From contig OX337228.1 in the NCBI GenBank assembly GCA_946965045.2, positions 1,302,001 to 1,366,000 of the forward strand: DNA of 64,000 bases, in the 5' to 3' direction. This DNA comes from Epithemia pelagica (Eukaryota; Bacillariophyta; Bacillariophyceae; Surirellales; Surirellaceae). This document shows positions 50,066 to 60,525 of this stretch, piece after piece (positions within the stretch are counted from its first letter, which is position 1; each line of letters starts with the position of its first letter). The notes beneath the pieces are model-generated. The model made no database searches, was not told where the DNA came from, and worked only from the letters and a program-made list of their open reading frames with translations. A program made the translations under genes and the position numbers.

Positions 50066-51364
50066 ATGGCAAACGCCGATCTAGATACAGGATTCGACTC
50101 CCTTCCCCTTTTGTGTTGCGATGGAAAAGTATCGAAGACCTTTCCTGATGGGAGGAAGCCTGAAAATATACTCGAGAGCAGAACCTTTACGAGTGAAGAA
50201 GGACAACAACGAGGTGACGAAGACGTGAATATTAGCAGCCTTGTTGATCCTGATAAAAAGGATTTACTTCTTTTCTCATTGTCGTCGTCGGATGAATGTT
50301 CCCTCCTTAGTTCCAACGACAATACTATCGATGCTACAAGTACTACCAGTGCCCCCTACTCCCACGTCATTCCCACATCCAAGTCGTTGGCTCCGCCATC
50401 ACAACCACAAGATACGGTCCCGTTTGAGCTGGAGGCCACTCGATCGGAATCGGAAGGCAACAGCAAGAGTGATAATAACTCTGAACTCCTAGCTCTGGTT
50501 CATGAAACCACCAAAGAGGAAAGTGATCACTTCCATTCGACACAAACTCTTAATCATGATCACGAGCTTTTCCAAGTCGGGACTACATGCGACAAACTAC
50601 TACTAGCCACTACTAGTGATACGAAGGCACTACCTCGTGAAGTCTCTCACACCACCGCAACTGGTACATCATCAGGAAGTATGACAAGGACGAGTTTGGT
50701 CTCATCTATGTTTCTGGCACAGCTTCAGGACGACTTGTCAACTTCCACCAACACTTCACAAGTTATTACTGGTCGCCCGCCTACTCGGTTGTACTTGTCC
50801 GCAGACCATGGTTATTTTTCGTCCTATCAACTGACTGTTCGTCAAAATGTCGAATTCTTTGAAGCACTACCGCATGATGTCGAGACACCAGCACAAGGAC
50901 GGCCTCGTCCTATAGTATTGGGACAAGTGGGAATTCGCTGTGCCTACTGTGCTCCCTTGTCACTTCGTGCCCCCGGCGCCGTTTGCTATCCCTCGAAACG
51001 ATCTGGTGTTTATCAAGCTGTCCAAAACATTGCAAAGATTCATTGGATTGAACATTGCACGGCCATTCCCCGTTCGGTTCGTCAGGAATTGTGCCGCAAA
51101 CGATCCATGAAATATCCCATGCGTCGTCGAGCCAGTAAGGCCAAATGGGCCACACGCGCCACGGCCTTAGGTGTCTACGAAGACAACGCATATGGAATCC
51201 TCCGCTTTGCACCCACGATCGATGCTTTAGGGTTCCCTCGAGAGGATGAGGAGGAGGAGAAGGAGGACAAAAATAGTAGCCATGGAGCCATGCTCGGTGA
51301 CGATGAGATGTGTGTACAGTCCATGAAAAATGAGCATGCAGACGAAACAATCAGACAAACATGA
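50066..51364 (+). CDS. Cys/His-domain protein of diatom type, unknown function
   Basis: 432 residues from ATG 50066. The first ~230 residues are Ser/Thr/Asp-rich and disordered. An ordered domain spans ~245-385: RLYLSADHGYFSSYQLTVRQNVEFFEA, then GQVGIRCAYCAPLSLRAPGAVCYPSKRSGVYQAVQNIAKIHWIEHCTAIP. The spacing C-x2-C...C...H...H-x-C suggests a bound zinc. A basic helix-rich part follows (RKRSMKYPMRRRASKAKWATRATALGVYE), then an acidic tail. The G-(I/V)-R-C-x-x-C...YP...YQAVQN...H block recurs in many diatom proteins I have seen described only as unknown or predicted; DNA binding is a guess from the basic region. Confidence 0.75.
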   Translation: MANADLDTGFDSLPLLCCDGKVSKTFPDGRKPENILESRTFTSEEGQQRGDEDVNISSLVDPDKKDLLLFSLSSSDECSLLSSNDNTIDATSTTSAPYSHVIPTSKSLAPPSQPQDTVPFELEATRSESEGNSKSDNNSELLALVHETTKEESDHFHSTQTLNHDHELFQVGTTCDKLLLATTSDTKALPREVSHTTATGTSSGSMTRTSLVSSMFLAQLQDDLSTSTNTSQVITGRPPTRLYLSADHGYFSSYQLTVRQNVEFFEALPHDVETPAQGRPRPIVLGQVGIRCAYCAPLSLRAPGAVCYPSKRSGVYQAVQNIAKIHWIEHCTAIPRSVRQELCRKRSMKYPMRRRASKAKWATRATALGVYEDNAYGILRFAPTIDALGFPREDEEEEKEDKNSSHGAMLGDDEMCVQSMKNEHADETIRQT

Positions 51365-52047
51365 CCACTGACGCTAAAGCCTCGGTGCTCTAGTAGGCAC
51401 TCACTTAAACAAACGAAATACGTTGTTCTGTCATAGAAGAATGTAAACGGGTTTCCTTTGTTGAGATGGGTAGCCATCTCGCCAAACCACCAATAGCTAG
51501 CGAGAAGACATGGGTGTAAGCTTTTCCATTTGAGTGTGGGAAGCGTCCTGTCAGTCGTCCAGTTGAAAGATATAACTACCAGGACAACCACTAAATATCA
51601 CTCAATGTCAATGTATCTTTGACAAGGCCCTGTGAAGGTTAATGTCCAAACCTCTGGCGCTGGCGCCGCCATATCTCTACGGATTTACCGTCAAACCTTG
51701 AAACACTGCTTCTGGTTGGGTTTGAGCAACAAGACAGTGCTACTCAGCTCTACCAGTCTTCTTCTACACATGTTTTTAAGACTCTCCATATCTCTAGTAA
51801 ATGGTATAATTACTATTATTAACACAGAATCATTGTTCCAACAGCTTACAGCGTTTCTCATTAAAAGGAAACACACAACGCTTCCGCTTGAGCTATTTCA
51901 GCATACATCAAGAACGAAAGAATGGTTATTCAGAACCATATGAATGGGATAGTATGAGTTGATAGAGTTTGATAAATTCTGGCTCCAAAAGCATCATGCT
52001 CACTTGTGCCTCTGGTCACTGTCATACATCATGCCCTTGCCAGAGTC
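51365..52047. other. 3' region and left edge of the tandem array
   Basis: No gene. Similarity to the array spacers begins near 51505 (weak) and is strong from about 51590. This copy carries 24 extra bases around 51658-51682 (GGCGCTGGCGCC palindrome) that the other three units lack, so those three probably derive from one ancestor with that deletion or this one gained the insertion. Confidence 0.55.
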
Positions 52048-52821
52048 TTAATCTTCACCCTTCTTGCCTTTGCCAGAGTCTTCACCTTTACCCTTCTTGC
52101 CTTTGCCAGAGTCTCCTCCTTTGCCCTTGCCGCCCTTACCTTTACCTTCGGTCGGCTTGGATGTTGGCACACTTGTTGGACTTGAAGTGGGTGACCTGGT
52201 TGGTTTGTATGTTGGCTTGGAAGTTGGCTTGGAAGTGGGAGCAAACGTAGGTGAGTTGGTCGGTTTGGATGTTGGCTTCGCAGTAGGCTTTGACGTAGGC
52301 GCGGCAGTGGGTTCGTTAGTTGGCTTCGCAGTTGGTTTCGATGTAGGCGCGGCAGTGGGCTCGTTAGTTGGCTTCGCAGTTGGTTTCGCTGTCGGCTTCG
52401 AAGTAGGCATGTCTGTCGGTGCATTTGTCGGCTTCGATGTCGGCTTCGCTGTCGGCTTGGAAGTAGGCGTGTCTGTCGGTGCATTTGTCGGCTTCGATGT
52501 CGGCTTCGCTGTCGGCTTGGAAATAGGCATGTCTGTCGGTGCATTTGTCGGCTTCGATGTCGGCTTTGAAGTCGGTTTGGAAGGTGGCGAGAATGTCGGT
52601 GAGTCGGTTGGGCTACTCGTCGGATGGCTTGTCTGTCCTTTTCCTTTTCCTTTTCCTTTTCCGCTGTCGCCTTTTCCGCTCTCCTTTTTGCCTTTTCCAC
52701 TGTCCTTTTTACCTTTGCCGCTCTCGTAATCGTATTGGTATTCGGAGCTAGCCTGGACAGTGTCCGAAAGCATCAGCATACCAAGAAGCACAAGGAGGAG
52801 TGAGACGAATCGAGAGTTCAT
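52048..52821 (-). CDS. secreted Lys-rich KPT-repeat protein, copy 1
   Basis: 257 residues from ATG 52821 (the frame is open ten codons further without ATG). A signal peptide (residues ~4-24, RFVSLLLVLLGMLMLSDTVQAS) is followed by a SEYQYDYE segment, a Ser-Gly-Lys-rich block (SGKGKKDSGKGKKESGKG), about 150 residues of (S/A)KPT/NxPT repeats, and a second Gly-Lys-rich block ending KGEDSGKGKKGED. Thr-Pro repeats are expected to be O-glycosylated; the flanking polycationic SGKGKK blocks recall silaffin-like polyamine-bearing, phosphoserine cell-wall peptides. No enzyme domain and no membrane anchor. Role in the silica wall or mucilage is inferred from composition. Copies 1 and 4 share an extra KG pair and NEPT at the second Ala-Pro repeat. 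Confidence 0.85.
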   Translation of the reverse strand: MNSRFVSLLLVLLGMLMLSDTVQASSEYQYDYESGKGKKDSGKGKKESGKGDSGKGKGKGKGQTSHPTSSPTDSPTFSPPSKPTSKPTSKPTNAPTDMPISKPTAKPTSKPTNAPTDTPTSKPTAKPTSKPTNAPTDMPTSKPTAKPTAKPTNEPTAAPTSKPTAKPTNEPTAAPTSKPTAKPTSKPTNSPTFAPTSKPTSKPTYKPTRSPTSSPTSVPTSKPTEGKGKGGKGKGGDSGKGKKGKGEDSGKGKKGED

Positions 52822-54167
52822 GGTGGTTCTGTTTTTCCGTGGTTGAAACAAGGCTTTCAGTTTGCTGTTGCTTTCGGAATATGAACTCCAAGTTTGGGTG
52901 GAAGATTAACATGTTAGTCTTTCGAAGAGAGTTTACCGCCAAAAGAGGTTTCATTTCATAATCACGTGCACTAAGAACGGACACGCATGGCATGTCTTCG
53001 ACAATTGATTGAATGGAAACCTTTTGTTTCCAACAACATGCAACGGCTCATAAAAGTTGTATTTTACAAGAATTCAGTCGATTCAATTTTGTGGAGGTTG
53101 TTGATCAACGAACTTCCAAAGCGCGCTCATTCCGCGTCGGCATATTTTCAACGGATGATCGGAGACTGTTGTCTGTTGTCGATGAAAAAAAAACGGACAA
53201 TTTCGTCTGAACATCCGTTCAGGATCTGCTTGTACACGAATGGGTACTTTACAATCAACCTGTTATGATCTAATCAAGTAGGAGTAGCTATTACTCCTCT
53301 ACTAGGAGTAGGAGTAGGAGTAGCTAGCTAGAGAGAGGGATGGTCTACCACCTTTTCCGATGAAGATTTGTCTACTCGTGGTAGCAGCAGTAGGGTACTA
53401 CTCGCCTATGTTCATTGTTCGTCCTACCACAGACAGACAGTTCCAGGCAAAAGAAGATAAACGCTGGGTCCCGAACCAAAATCCCGATTAACCTTTATGC
53501 GAGCAATCAGAGTAGTTTTCTGGATGGAATTGATTTAGGTTCCCATGTGACTCCATTCGAACAATCCTAACTCTCTTTCCATATACTTTAAAGCCAATCT
53601 TAAACAGAATTGGCTCTTGCTCATCCAACAAGCGTCTTTGCACCACCAACCGCCTCTAGATGTATGCAAGCTTTTTCAATTGAGCATGGGAAGGCAGTAA
53701 TCATCATCCAGCTGAAAGATAAAACTACCAGCGCCACTAAATATCACTCAATGTCAAATTATCTTTGACAAGCCCTGTGAAGGTTAATGTCCAAACCTCC
53801 GGATTTACCGTCAAACCTTGAAACACTGCTTCTGGTTGGGTTTGAGCAACAAGACAGTGCTACTCAGCTCTACCAGTCTTCTTCTACACATGTTTTTAAG
53901 ACTCTCCATATCTCAAGTAAATGGTATAATTACTATTATTAACACAGAATCATTGTTCCAACAGCTTACAGCGTTTCTCATTAAAAGGAAACACACAACG
54001 CTTCCGCTTGAGCTATTTCAGCATACATCAAGAACGAAAGAATGGTTATTCAGAACCATATGAATGGGATAGTATGAGTTGATAGAGTTTGATAAATTCT
54101 GGCTCCAAAAGCATCATGCTCACTTGTGCCTCTGGTCACTGTCATACATCATGCCCTTGCCAGAGTC
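52822..54167. other. array spacer 1
   Basis: Contains the promoter of copy 1 and the 3' flank of copy 2. Includes the AGTAGGAGTAGC hairpin tract at ~53276-53338. A 93-codon frame at 52987-53268 recurs in each full spacer only because the DNA repeats; no evidence that it is coding. Confidence 0.6.
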
Positions 54168-54935
54168 TTAATCTTCACCCTTCTTGCCTTTGCCAGAGTC
54201 TTCACCTTTACCCTTCTTGCCTTTGCCAGAGTCTCCTCCTTTGCCCTTGCCGCCCTTACCTTTACCTTCGGTCGGCTTGGATGTTGGCACACTTGTTGGA
54301 CTTGAAGTGGGTGACCTGGTTGGTTTGTATGTTGGCTTGGAAGTTGGCTTGGAAGTGGGAGCAAACGTAGGTGAGTTGGTCGGTTTGGATGTTGGCTTCG
54401 CAGTAGGCTTTGACGTAGGCGCGGCAGTGGGTTTGTTAGTTGGCTTCGCAGTTGGTTTCGATGTAGGCGCGGCAGTGGGCTCGTTAGTTGGCTTCGCAGT
54501 TGGTTTCGCTGTCGGCTTCGAAGTAGGCATGTCTGTCGGTGCATTTGTCGGCTTCGATGTCGGCTTCGCTGTCGGCTTGGAAGTAGGCGTGTCTGTCGGT
54601 GCATTTGTCGGCTTCGATGTCGGCTTCGCTGTCGGCTTGGAAATAGGCATGTCTGTCGGTGCATTTGTCGGCTTCGATGTCGGCTTTGAAGTCGGTTTGG
54701 AAGGTGGCGAGAATGTCGGTGAGTCGATTGGGCTACTCGTCGGATGGCTTGTCTGTCCTTTTCCTTTTCCTTTTCCGCTGTCGCCTTTTCCGCTCTCCTT
54801 TTTGCCTTTTCCACTGTCCTTTTTACCTTTGCCGCTCTCGTAATCGTATTGGTATTCGGAGCTAGCCTGGACAGTGTCCGAAAGCATCAGCATACCAAGA
54901 AGCACAAGGAGGAGTGAGACGAATCGAGAGTTCAT
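54168..54935 (-). CDS. secreted Lys-rich KPT-repeat protein, copy 2
   Basis: 255 residues from ATG 54935, same layout as copy 1: signal peptide, N-terminal SGKGKK block, KPT repeats, C-terminal KGKGG block. Differs by loss of one KG pair, NKPT in place of one NEPT, and a unique Ile (SSPIDSPTF) where the others have Thr. All three changes keep the frame, which suggests that the protein is maintained. Confidence 0.85.
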   Translation of the reverse strand: MNSRFVSLLLVLLGMLMLSDTVQASSEYQYDYESGKGKKDSGKGKKESGKGDSGKGKGKGQTSHPTSSPIDSPTFSPPSKPTSKPTSKPTNAPTDMPISKPTAKPTSKPTNAPTDTPTSKPTAKPTSKPTNAPTDMPTSKPTAKPTAKPTNEPTAAPTSKPTAKPTNKPTAAPTSKPTAKPTSKPTNSPTFAPTSKPTSKPTYKPTRSPTSSPTSVPTSKPTEGKGKGGKGKGGDSGKGKKGKGEDSGKGKKGED

Positions 54936-56281
54936 GGTGGTTCTGTTTTTCCGTGGTTGAAACAAGGCTTTCAGTTTGCTGTTGCTTTCGGAATATGAAC
55001 TCCAGGTTTGGGTGGAAGATTAACATGTTAGTCTTTCGAAGAGAGTTTACCGCCAAAAGAGGTTTCATTTCATAATCACGTGCACTAAGAACGGACACGC
55101 ATGGCATGTCTTCGACAATTGATTGAATGGAAACCTTTTGTTTCCAACAACATGCAACGGCTCATAAAAGTTGTATTTTACAAGAATTCAGTCGATTCAA
55201 TTTTGTGGAGGTTGTTGTTCAACGAACTTCCAAAGCGCGCTCATTCCGCGTCGGCATATTTTCAACGGATGATCGGAGACTGTTGTCTGTTGTCGATGAA
55301 AAAAAAACGGACAATTTCGTCTGAACATCCGTTCAGGATCTGCTTGTACACGAATGGGTACTTTACAATCAACCTGTTATGATCTAATCAAGTAGGAGTA
55401 GCTATTACTCCTCTACTAGGAGTAGGAGTAGGAGTAGCTAGCTAGAGAGAGGGATGGTCTACCACCTTTTCCGATGAAGATTTGTCTACTCGTGGTAGCA
55501 GCAGTAGGGTACTACTCGCCTATGTTCATTGTTCATCCTACCACAGACAGACAGTTCCAGGCAAAAGAAGATAAACGCTGGGTCCCGAACCAAAATCCCG
55601 ATTAACCTTTATGCGAGCAATCAGAGTAGTTTTCTGGATGGAATTGATTTAGGTTCCCATGTGACTCCATTCGAACAATCCTAACTCTCTTTCCATATAC
55701 TTTAAAGCCAATCTAAAACAGAATTGGCTCTTGCTCATCCAACAAGCGTCTTTGCACCACCAACCGCCTCTAGATGTATGCAAGCTTTTTCAATTGAGCA
55801 TGGGAAGGCAGTAATCATCATCCAGCTGAAAGATAAAACTACCAGCGCCACTAAATATCACTCAATGTCAAATTATCTTTGACAAGCCCTGTGAAGGTTA
55901 ATGTCCAAACCTCCGGATTTACCGTCAAACCTTGAAACACTGCTTCTGGTTGGGTTTGAGCAACAAGACAGTGCTACTCAGCTCTACCAGTCTTCTTCTA
56001 CACATGTTTTTAAGACTCTCCATATCTCAAGTAAATGGTATAATTACTATTATTAACACAGAATCATTGTTCCAACAGCTTACAGCGTTTCTCATTAAAA
56101 GGAAACACACAACGCTTCCGCTTGAGCTATTTCAGCATACATCAAGAACGAAAGAATGGTTATTCAGAACCATATGAATGGGATAGTATGAGTTGATAGA
56201 GTTTGATAAATTCTGGCTCCAAAAGCATCATGCTCACTTGTGCCTCTGGTCACTGTCATACATCATGCCCTTGCCAGAGTC
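54936..56281. other. array spacer 2
   Basis: Near-identical to spacer 1; GTTGTTCAACG replaces GTTGATCAACG at the matching position. Confidence 0.6.
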
Positions 56282-57049
56282 TTAATCTTCACCCTTCTTG
56301 CCTTTGCCAGAGTCTTCACCTTTACCCTTCTTGCCTTTGCCAGAGTCTCCTCCTTTGCCCTTGCCGCCCTTACCTTTACCTTCGGTCGGCTTGGATGTTG
56401 GCACACTTGTTGGACTTGAAGTGGGTGACCTGGTTGGTTTGTATGTTGGCTTGGAAGTTGGCTTGGAAGTGGGAGCAAACGTAGGTGAGTTGGTCGGTTT
56501 GGATGTTGGCTTCGCAGTAGGCTTTGACGTAGGCGCGGCAGTGGGTTTGTTAGTTGGCTTCGCAGTTGGTTTCGATGTAGGCGCGGCAGTGGGCTCGTTA
56601 GTTGGCTTCGCAGTTGGTTTCGCTGTCGGCTTCGAAGTAGGCATGTCTGTCGGTGCATTTGTCGGCTTCGATGTCGGCTTCGCTGTCGGCTTGGAAGTAG
56701 GCGTGTCTGTCGGTGCATTTGTCGGCTTCGATGTCGGCTTCGCTGTCGGCTTGGAAATAGGCATGTCTGTCGGTGCATTTGTCGGCTTCGATGTCGGCTT
56801 TGAAGTCGGTTTGGAAGGTGGCGAGAATGTCGGTGAGTCGGTTGGGCTACTCGTCGGATGGCTTGTCTGTCCTTTTCCTTTTCCTTTTCCGCTGTCGCCT
56901 TTTCCGCTCTCCTTTTTGCCTTTTCCACTGTCCTTTTTACCTTTGCCGCTCTCGTAATCGTATTGGTATTCGGAGCTAGCCTGGACAGTGTCCGAAAGCA
57001 TCAGCATACCAAGAAGCACAAGGAGGAGTGAGACGAATCGAGAGTTCAT
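56282..57049 (-). CDS. secreted Lys-rich KPT-repeat protein, copy 3
   Basis: 255 residues from ATG 57049. Like copy 2 (short KG run, NKPT) but with the common Thr at the Ile site of copy 2. Complete frame, same signal peptide. Confidence 0.85.
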   Translation of the reverse strand: MNSRFVSLLLVLLGMLMLSDTVQASSEYQYDYESGKGKKDSGKGKKESGKGDSGKGKGKGQTSHPTSSPTDSPTFSPPSKPTSKPTSKPTNAPTDMPISKPTAKPTSKPTNAPTDTPTSKPTAKPTSKPTNAPTDMPTSKPTAKPTAKPTNEPTAAPTSKPTAKPTNKPTAAPTSKPTAKPTSKPTNSPTFAPTSKPTSKPTYKPTRSPTSSPTSVPTSKPTEGKGKGGKGKGGDSGKGKKGKGEDSGKGKKGED

Positions 57050-58395
57050 GGTGGTTCTGTTTTTCCGTGGTTGAAACAAGGCTTTCAGTTTGCTGTTGCT
57101 TTCGGAATATGAACTCCAGGTTTGGGTGGAAGATTAACATGTTAGTCTTTCGAAGAGAGTTTACCGCCAAAAGAGGTTTCATTTCATAATCACGTGCACT
57201 AAGAACGGACACGCATGGCATGTCTTCGACAATTGATTGAATGGAAACCTTTTGTTTCCAACAACATGCAACGGCTCATAAAAGTTGTATTTTACAAGAA
57301 TTCAGTCGATTCAATTTTGTGGAGGTTGTTGATCAACGAACTTCCAAAGCGCGCTCATTCCGCGTCGGCATATTTTCAACGGATGATCGGAGACTGTTGT
57401 CTGTTGTCTATGAAAAAAAAACGGACAATTTCGTCTGAACATCCGTTCAGGATCTGCTTGTACACGAATGGGTACTTTACAATCAACCTGTTATGATCTA
57501 ATCAAGTAGGAGTAGCTATTACTCCTCTACTAGGAGTAGGAGTAGGAGTAGCTAGCTAGAGAGAGGGATGGTCTACCACCTTTTCCGATGAAGATTTGTC
57601 TACTCGTGGTAGCAGGAGTAGGGTACTACTCGCCTATGTTCATTGTTCATCCTACCACAGACAGACAGTTCCAGGCAAAAGAAGATAAACGCTGGGTCCC
57701 GAACCAAAATCCCGATTAACCTTTATGCGAGCAATCAGAGTAGTTTTCTGAATGGAATTGATTTAGGTTCCCATGTGACTCCATTCGAACAATCCTAACT
57801 CTCTTTCCATATACTTTAAAGCCAATCTAAAACAGAATTGGCTCTTGCTCATCCAACAAGCGTCTTTGCACCACCAACCGCCTCTAGATGTATGCAAGCT
57901 TTTTCAATTGAGCATGGGAAGGCAGTAATCATCATCCAGCTGAAATATAAAACTACCAGCGCCACTAAATATCACTCAATGTCAAATTATCTTTGACAAG
58001 CCCTGTGAAGGTTAATGTCCAAACCTCCGGATTTACCGTCAAACCTTGAAACACTGCTTCTGGTTGGGTTTGAGCAACAAGACAGTGCTACTCAGCTCTA
58101 CCAGTCTTCTTCTACACATGTTTTTAAGACTCTCCATATCTCAAGTAAATGGTATAATTACTATTATTAACACAGAATCATTGTTCCAACAGCTTACAGC
58201 GTTTCTCATTAAAAGGAAACACACAACGCTTCCGCTTGAGCTATTTCAGCATACATCAAGAACGAAAGAATGGTTATTCAGAACCATATGAATGGGATAG
58301 TATGAGTTGATAGAGTTTGATAAATTCTGGCTCCAAAAGCATCATGCTCACTTGTGCCTCTGGTCACTGTCATACATCATGCCCTTGCCAGAGTC
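57050..58395. other. array spacer 3
   Basis: Repeats the spacer sequence with single-base changes (for example GTCTATG in place of GTCGATG near 57408). Confidence 0.6.
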
Positions 58396-59169
58396 TTAAT
58401 CTTCACCCTTCTTGCCTTTGCCAGAGTCTTCACCTTTACCCTTCTTGCCTTTGCCAGAGTCTCCTCCTTTGCCCTTGCCGCCCTTACCTTTACCTTCGGT
58501 CGGCTTGGATGTTGGCACACTTGTTGGACTTGAAGTGGGTGACCTGGTTGGTTTGTATGTTGGCTTGGAAGTTGGCTTGGAAGTGGGAGCAAACGTAGGT
58601 GAGTTGGTCGGTTTGGATGTTGGCTTCGCAGTAGGCTTTGACGTAGGCGCGGCAGTGGGTTCGTTAGTTGGCTTCGCAGTTGGTTTCGATGTAGGCGCGG
58701 CAGTGGGCTCGTTAGTTGGCTTCGCAGTTGGTTTCGCTGTCGGCTTCGAAGTAGGCATGTCTGTCGGTGCATTTGTCGGCTTCGATGTCGGCTTCGCTGT
58801 CGGCTTGGAAGTAGGCGTGTCTGTCGGTGCATTTGTCGGCTTCGATGTCGGCTTCGCTGTCGGCTTGGAAATAGGCATGTCTGTCGGTGCATTTGTCGGC
58901 TTCGATGTCGGCTTTGAAGTCGGTTTGGAAGGTGGCGAGAATGTCGGTGAGTCGGTTGGGCTACTCGTCGGATGGCTTGTCTGTCCTTTTCCTTTTCCTT
59001 TTCCTTTTCCGCTGTCGCCTTTTCCGCTCTCCTTTTTGCCTTTTCCACTGTCCTTTTTACCTTTGCCGCTCTCGTAATCGTATTGGTATTCGGAGCTAGC
59101 CTGGACAGTGTCCGAAAGCATCAGCATACCAAGAAGCACAAGGAGGAGTGAGACGAATCGAGAGTTCAT
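58396..59169 (-). CDS. secreted Lys-rich KPT-repeat protein, copy 4
   Basis: 257 residues from ATG 59169; the protein reads identical to copy 1, including the longer KG run and both NEPT repeats. It is the outermost gene: similarity to the other units stops about 55 bp upstream of its ATG, so its promoter is unrelated to that of copies 1-3. Confidence 0.85.
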   Translation of the reverse strand: MNSRFVSLLLVLLGMLMLSDTVQASSEYQYDYESGKGKKDSGKGKKESGKGDSGKGKGKGKGQTSHPTSSPTDSPTFSPPSKPTSKPTSKPTNAPTDMPISKPTAKPTSKPTNAPTDTPTSKPTAKPTSKPTNAPTDMPTSKPTAKPTAKPTNEPTAAPTSKPTAKPTNEPTAAPTSKPTAKPTSKPTNSPTFAPTSKPTSKPTYKPTRSPTSSPTSVPTSKPTEGKGKGGKGKGGDSGKGKKGKGEDSGKGKKGED

Positions 59170-59226
59170 GGTGGTTCTGTTTTTCCGTGGCTGAAACAAG
59201 GCTTTCAGTTTGCGGTTGCTTTCAGA

Positions 59227-60525
59227 TTATGACAGGAAGTGAATGAGTTTGGACGCCTCGTTGCTTTGGTTTCCAGTCGTGTGCTCTTCCCTTGAGAGGG
59301 GAAGCACGTGCAATTTGAACGGAAAGCATTGAATGGATCCATATGTTGTTTTCAACGAAAATTTGAGTATAGATTTTTCGGTGAGCAAAAAATGAGGCAT
59401 TTGAGTTTTGAGTCATCGACAGCCCTGCGCACTTTTGTGGAGCACCGCTGTTGTGCGCCGGGCTCACCTAAGTAGGCATGTGTAATGTGTATAATAATAT
59501 TTCCTTAGCGCTTGAACGATGAAAGATTCCAGAGTCGTATGAAAATATCTCGTTGAGTTTTACAAAATTTTGGGTCTGTTCGACTATGCGGTTGCATTTA
59601 AAATTATGTCGTTGATGTCCGTTGGTCCGTTCTAGACTTTGTTCCGAATGAGGGGCTTTTAAGAATCCCGCGGGCGAAAAAGCAATGAAACCAAAGGTTT
59701 ACTAATAATAATACCACATACTCTCGTCCATACATCGCATATCTTGAGTACATAGATGATGATACTCAACCGATGCCGTTGGAGGTTCTGAACCGCTTTT
59801 GGAACGCTCCCTAATTTTCCTTGGAAAATCTTGAGATGCCGCGCACTGCTTGAAAATTTGGGGGTGATCGAGCGTTTGTGAAGCCGTTATCCACATTGCC
59901 AAATTTTGGTCGCTGCGACTTGGAGAATGTTTAAGCCCCATAGATCTGGAATGAGGGAGAGCCATGGCCAGAATCTTTGAGCTCTCCTTTGCGCAAAACT
60001 GTCTAGCGAAGAGATATCGGCGGCGACACAAGACTCTGGTGTTCCGGATGTTCGCAACGGTGTATGCGATGGACGAAAAGAAGGACATTTTCGTCCGTGG
60101 TGTTGTGGCTGGTTCGTGGTAAGTCCTCGTTGTCGTGTGGAGATGCATGGATTTTGGTCGAATGGAATCGTCCAGTGGTGGACGAATAGACGGGCGGTAA
60201 CGTCGACAGTAACCGACGTTTGCCTGGGACGGTGCATGAGATAGAAGTGTTCGATTGTTGAGTCTCAGGCGGATCAAGCTGCGTACTGACCGTGTAAGGA
60301 CTACTCACAGCAAGAAACAGGCGAGATCAATTCGATGTAGCACTAGTAACTCGAGTGCAGACAACAAATAACATAGTAGATAGAAGCGCCTTTGAGCAAT
60401 GAGTGCTAGACTTGACGGAGATGAATGTTACTTAGGGTTGACTTCTTTACTCGAGCGAGAACACTGCTAGAGACTTTTTACATATTAGAATCCTTTCCTA
60501 GTCGATACGTACTACAGCAACTTCT
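59227..60525. other. unique region upstream of array copy 4
   Basis: 1.3 kb holding the promoter of copy 4 and the 3' flank of the reductase gene. A 191-codon minus frame (59702-60277, ATG internal) has no recognisable domain and no signal; I do not call it a gene, though it is the longest candidate here. Confidence 0.4.

Larger units (their letters stand above)
51505..59226. repeat. four-copy tandem array, ~2.1-kb unit
   Basis: Stop codons of the four genes lie at 52048, 54168, 56282 and 58396: periods 2,120, 2,114 and 2,114 bp. Genes, 3' flanks and ~1.3 kb spacers repeat with only scattered substitutions. Similarity ends near 51505 on the left and 59226 on the right, so the fourth unit stops just upstream of its gene. 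Each spacer holds a TAGGAGTAG/CTACTAGGAGTAGG tract with a hairpin and TAGCTAGCTAGAG. Confidence 0.93.

Noticed and set aside
52064-52729. Plus-strand 221-codon frame opposite each KPT gene (VGLEVG-type repeats)
   Set aside because: Antisense shadow of the KPT repeats; the other strand has the signal peptide and ATG.
52987-53268. 93-codon plus frame repeated in every full array spacer
   Set aside because: Recurs only because the spacers are duplicated; no domain, no conservation beyond the DNA.
51505-59226. CRISPR-like array
   Set aside because: Eukaryotic window; the repeats are gene-sized duplications and coding KPT repeats, not spaced short palindromes.
59702-60277. 191-codon minus frame upstream of the reductase 3' end
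   Set aside because: No recognisable domain or targeting signal; kept only as a weak candidate.
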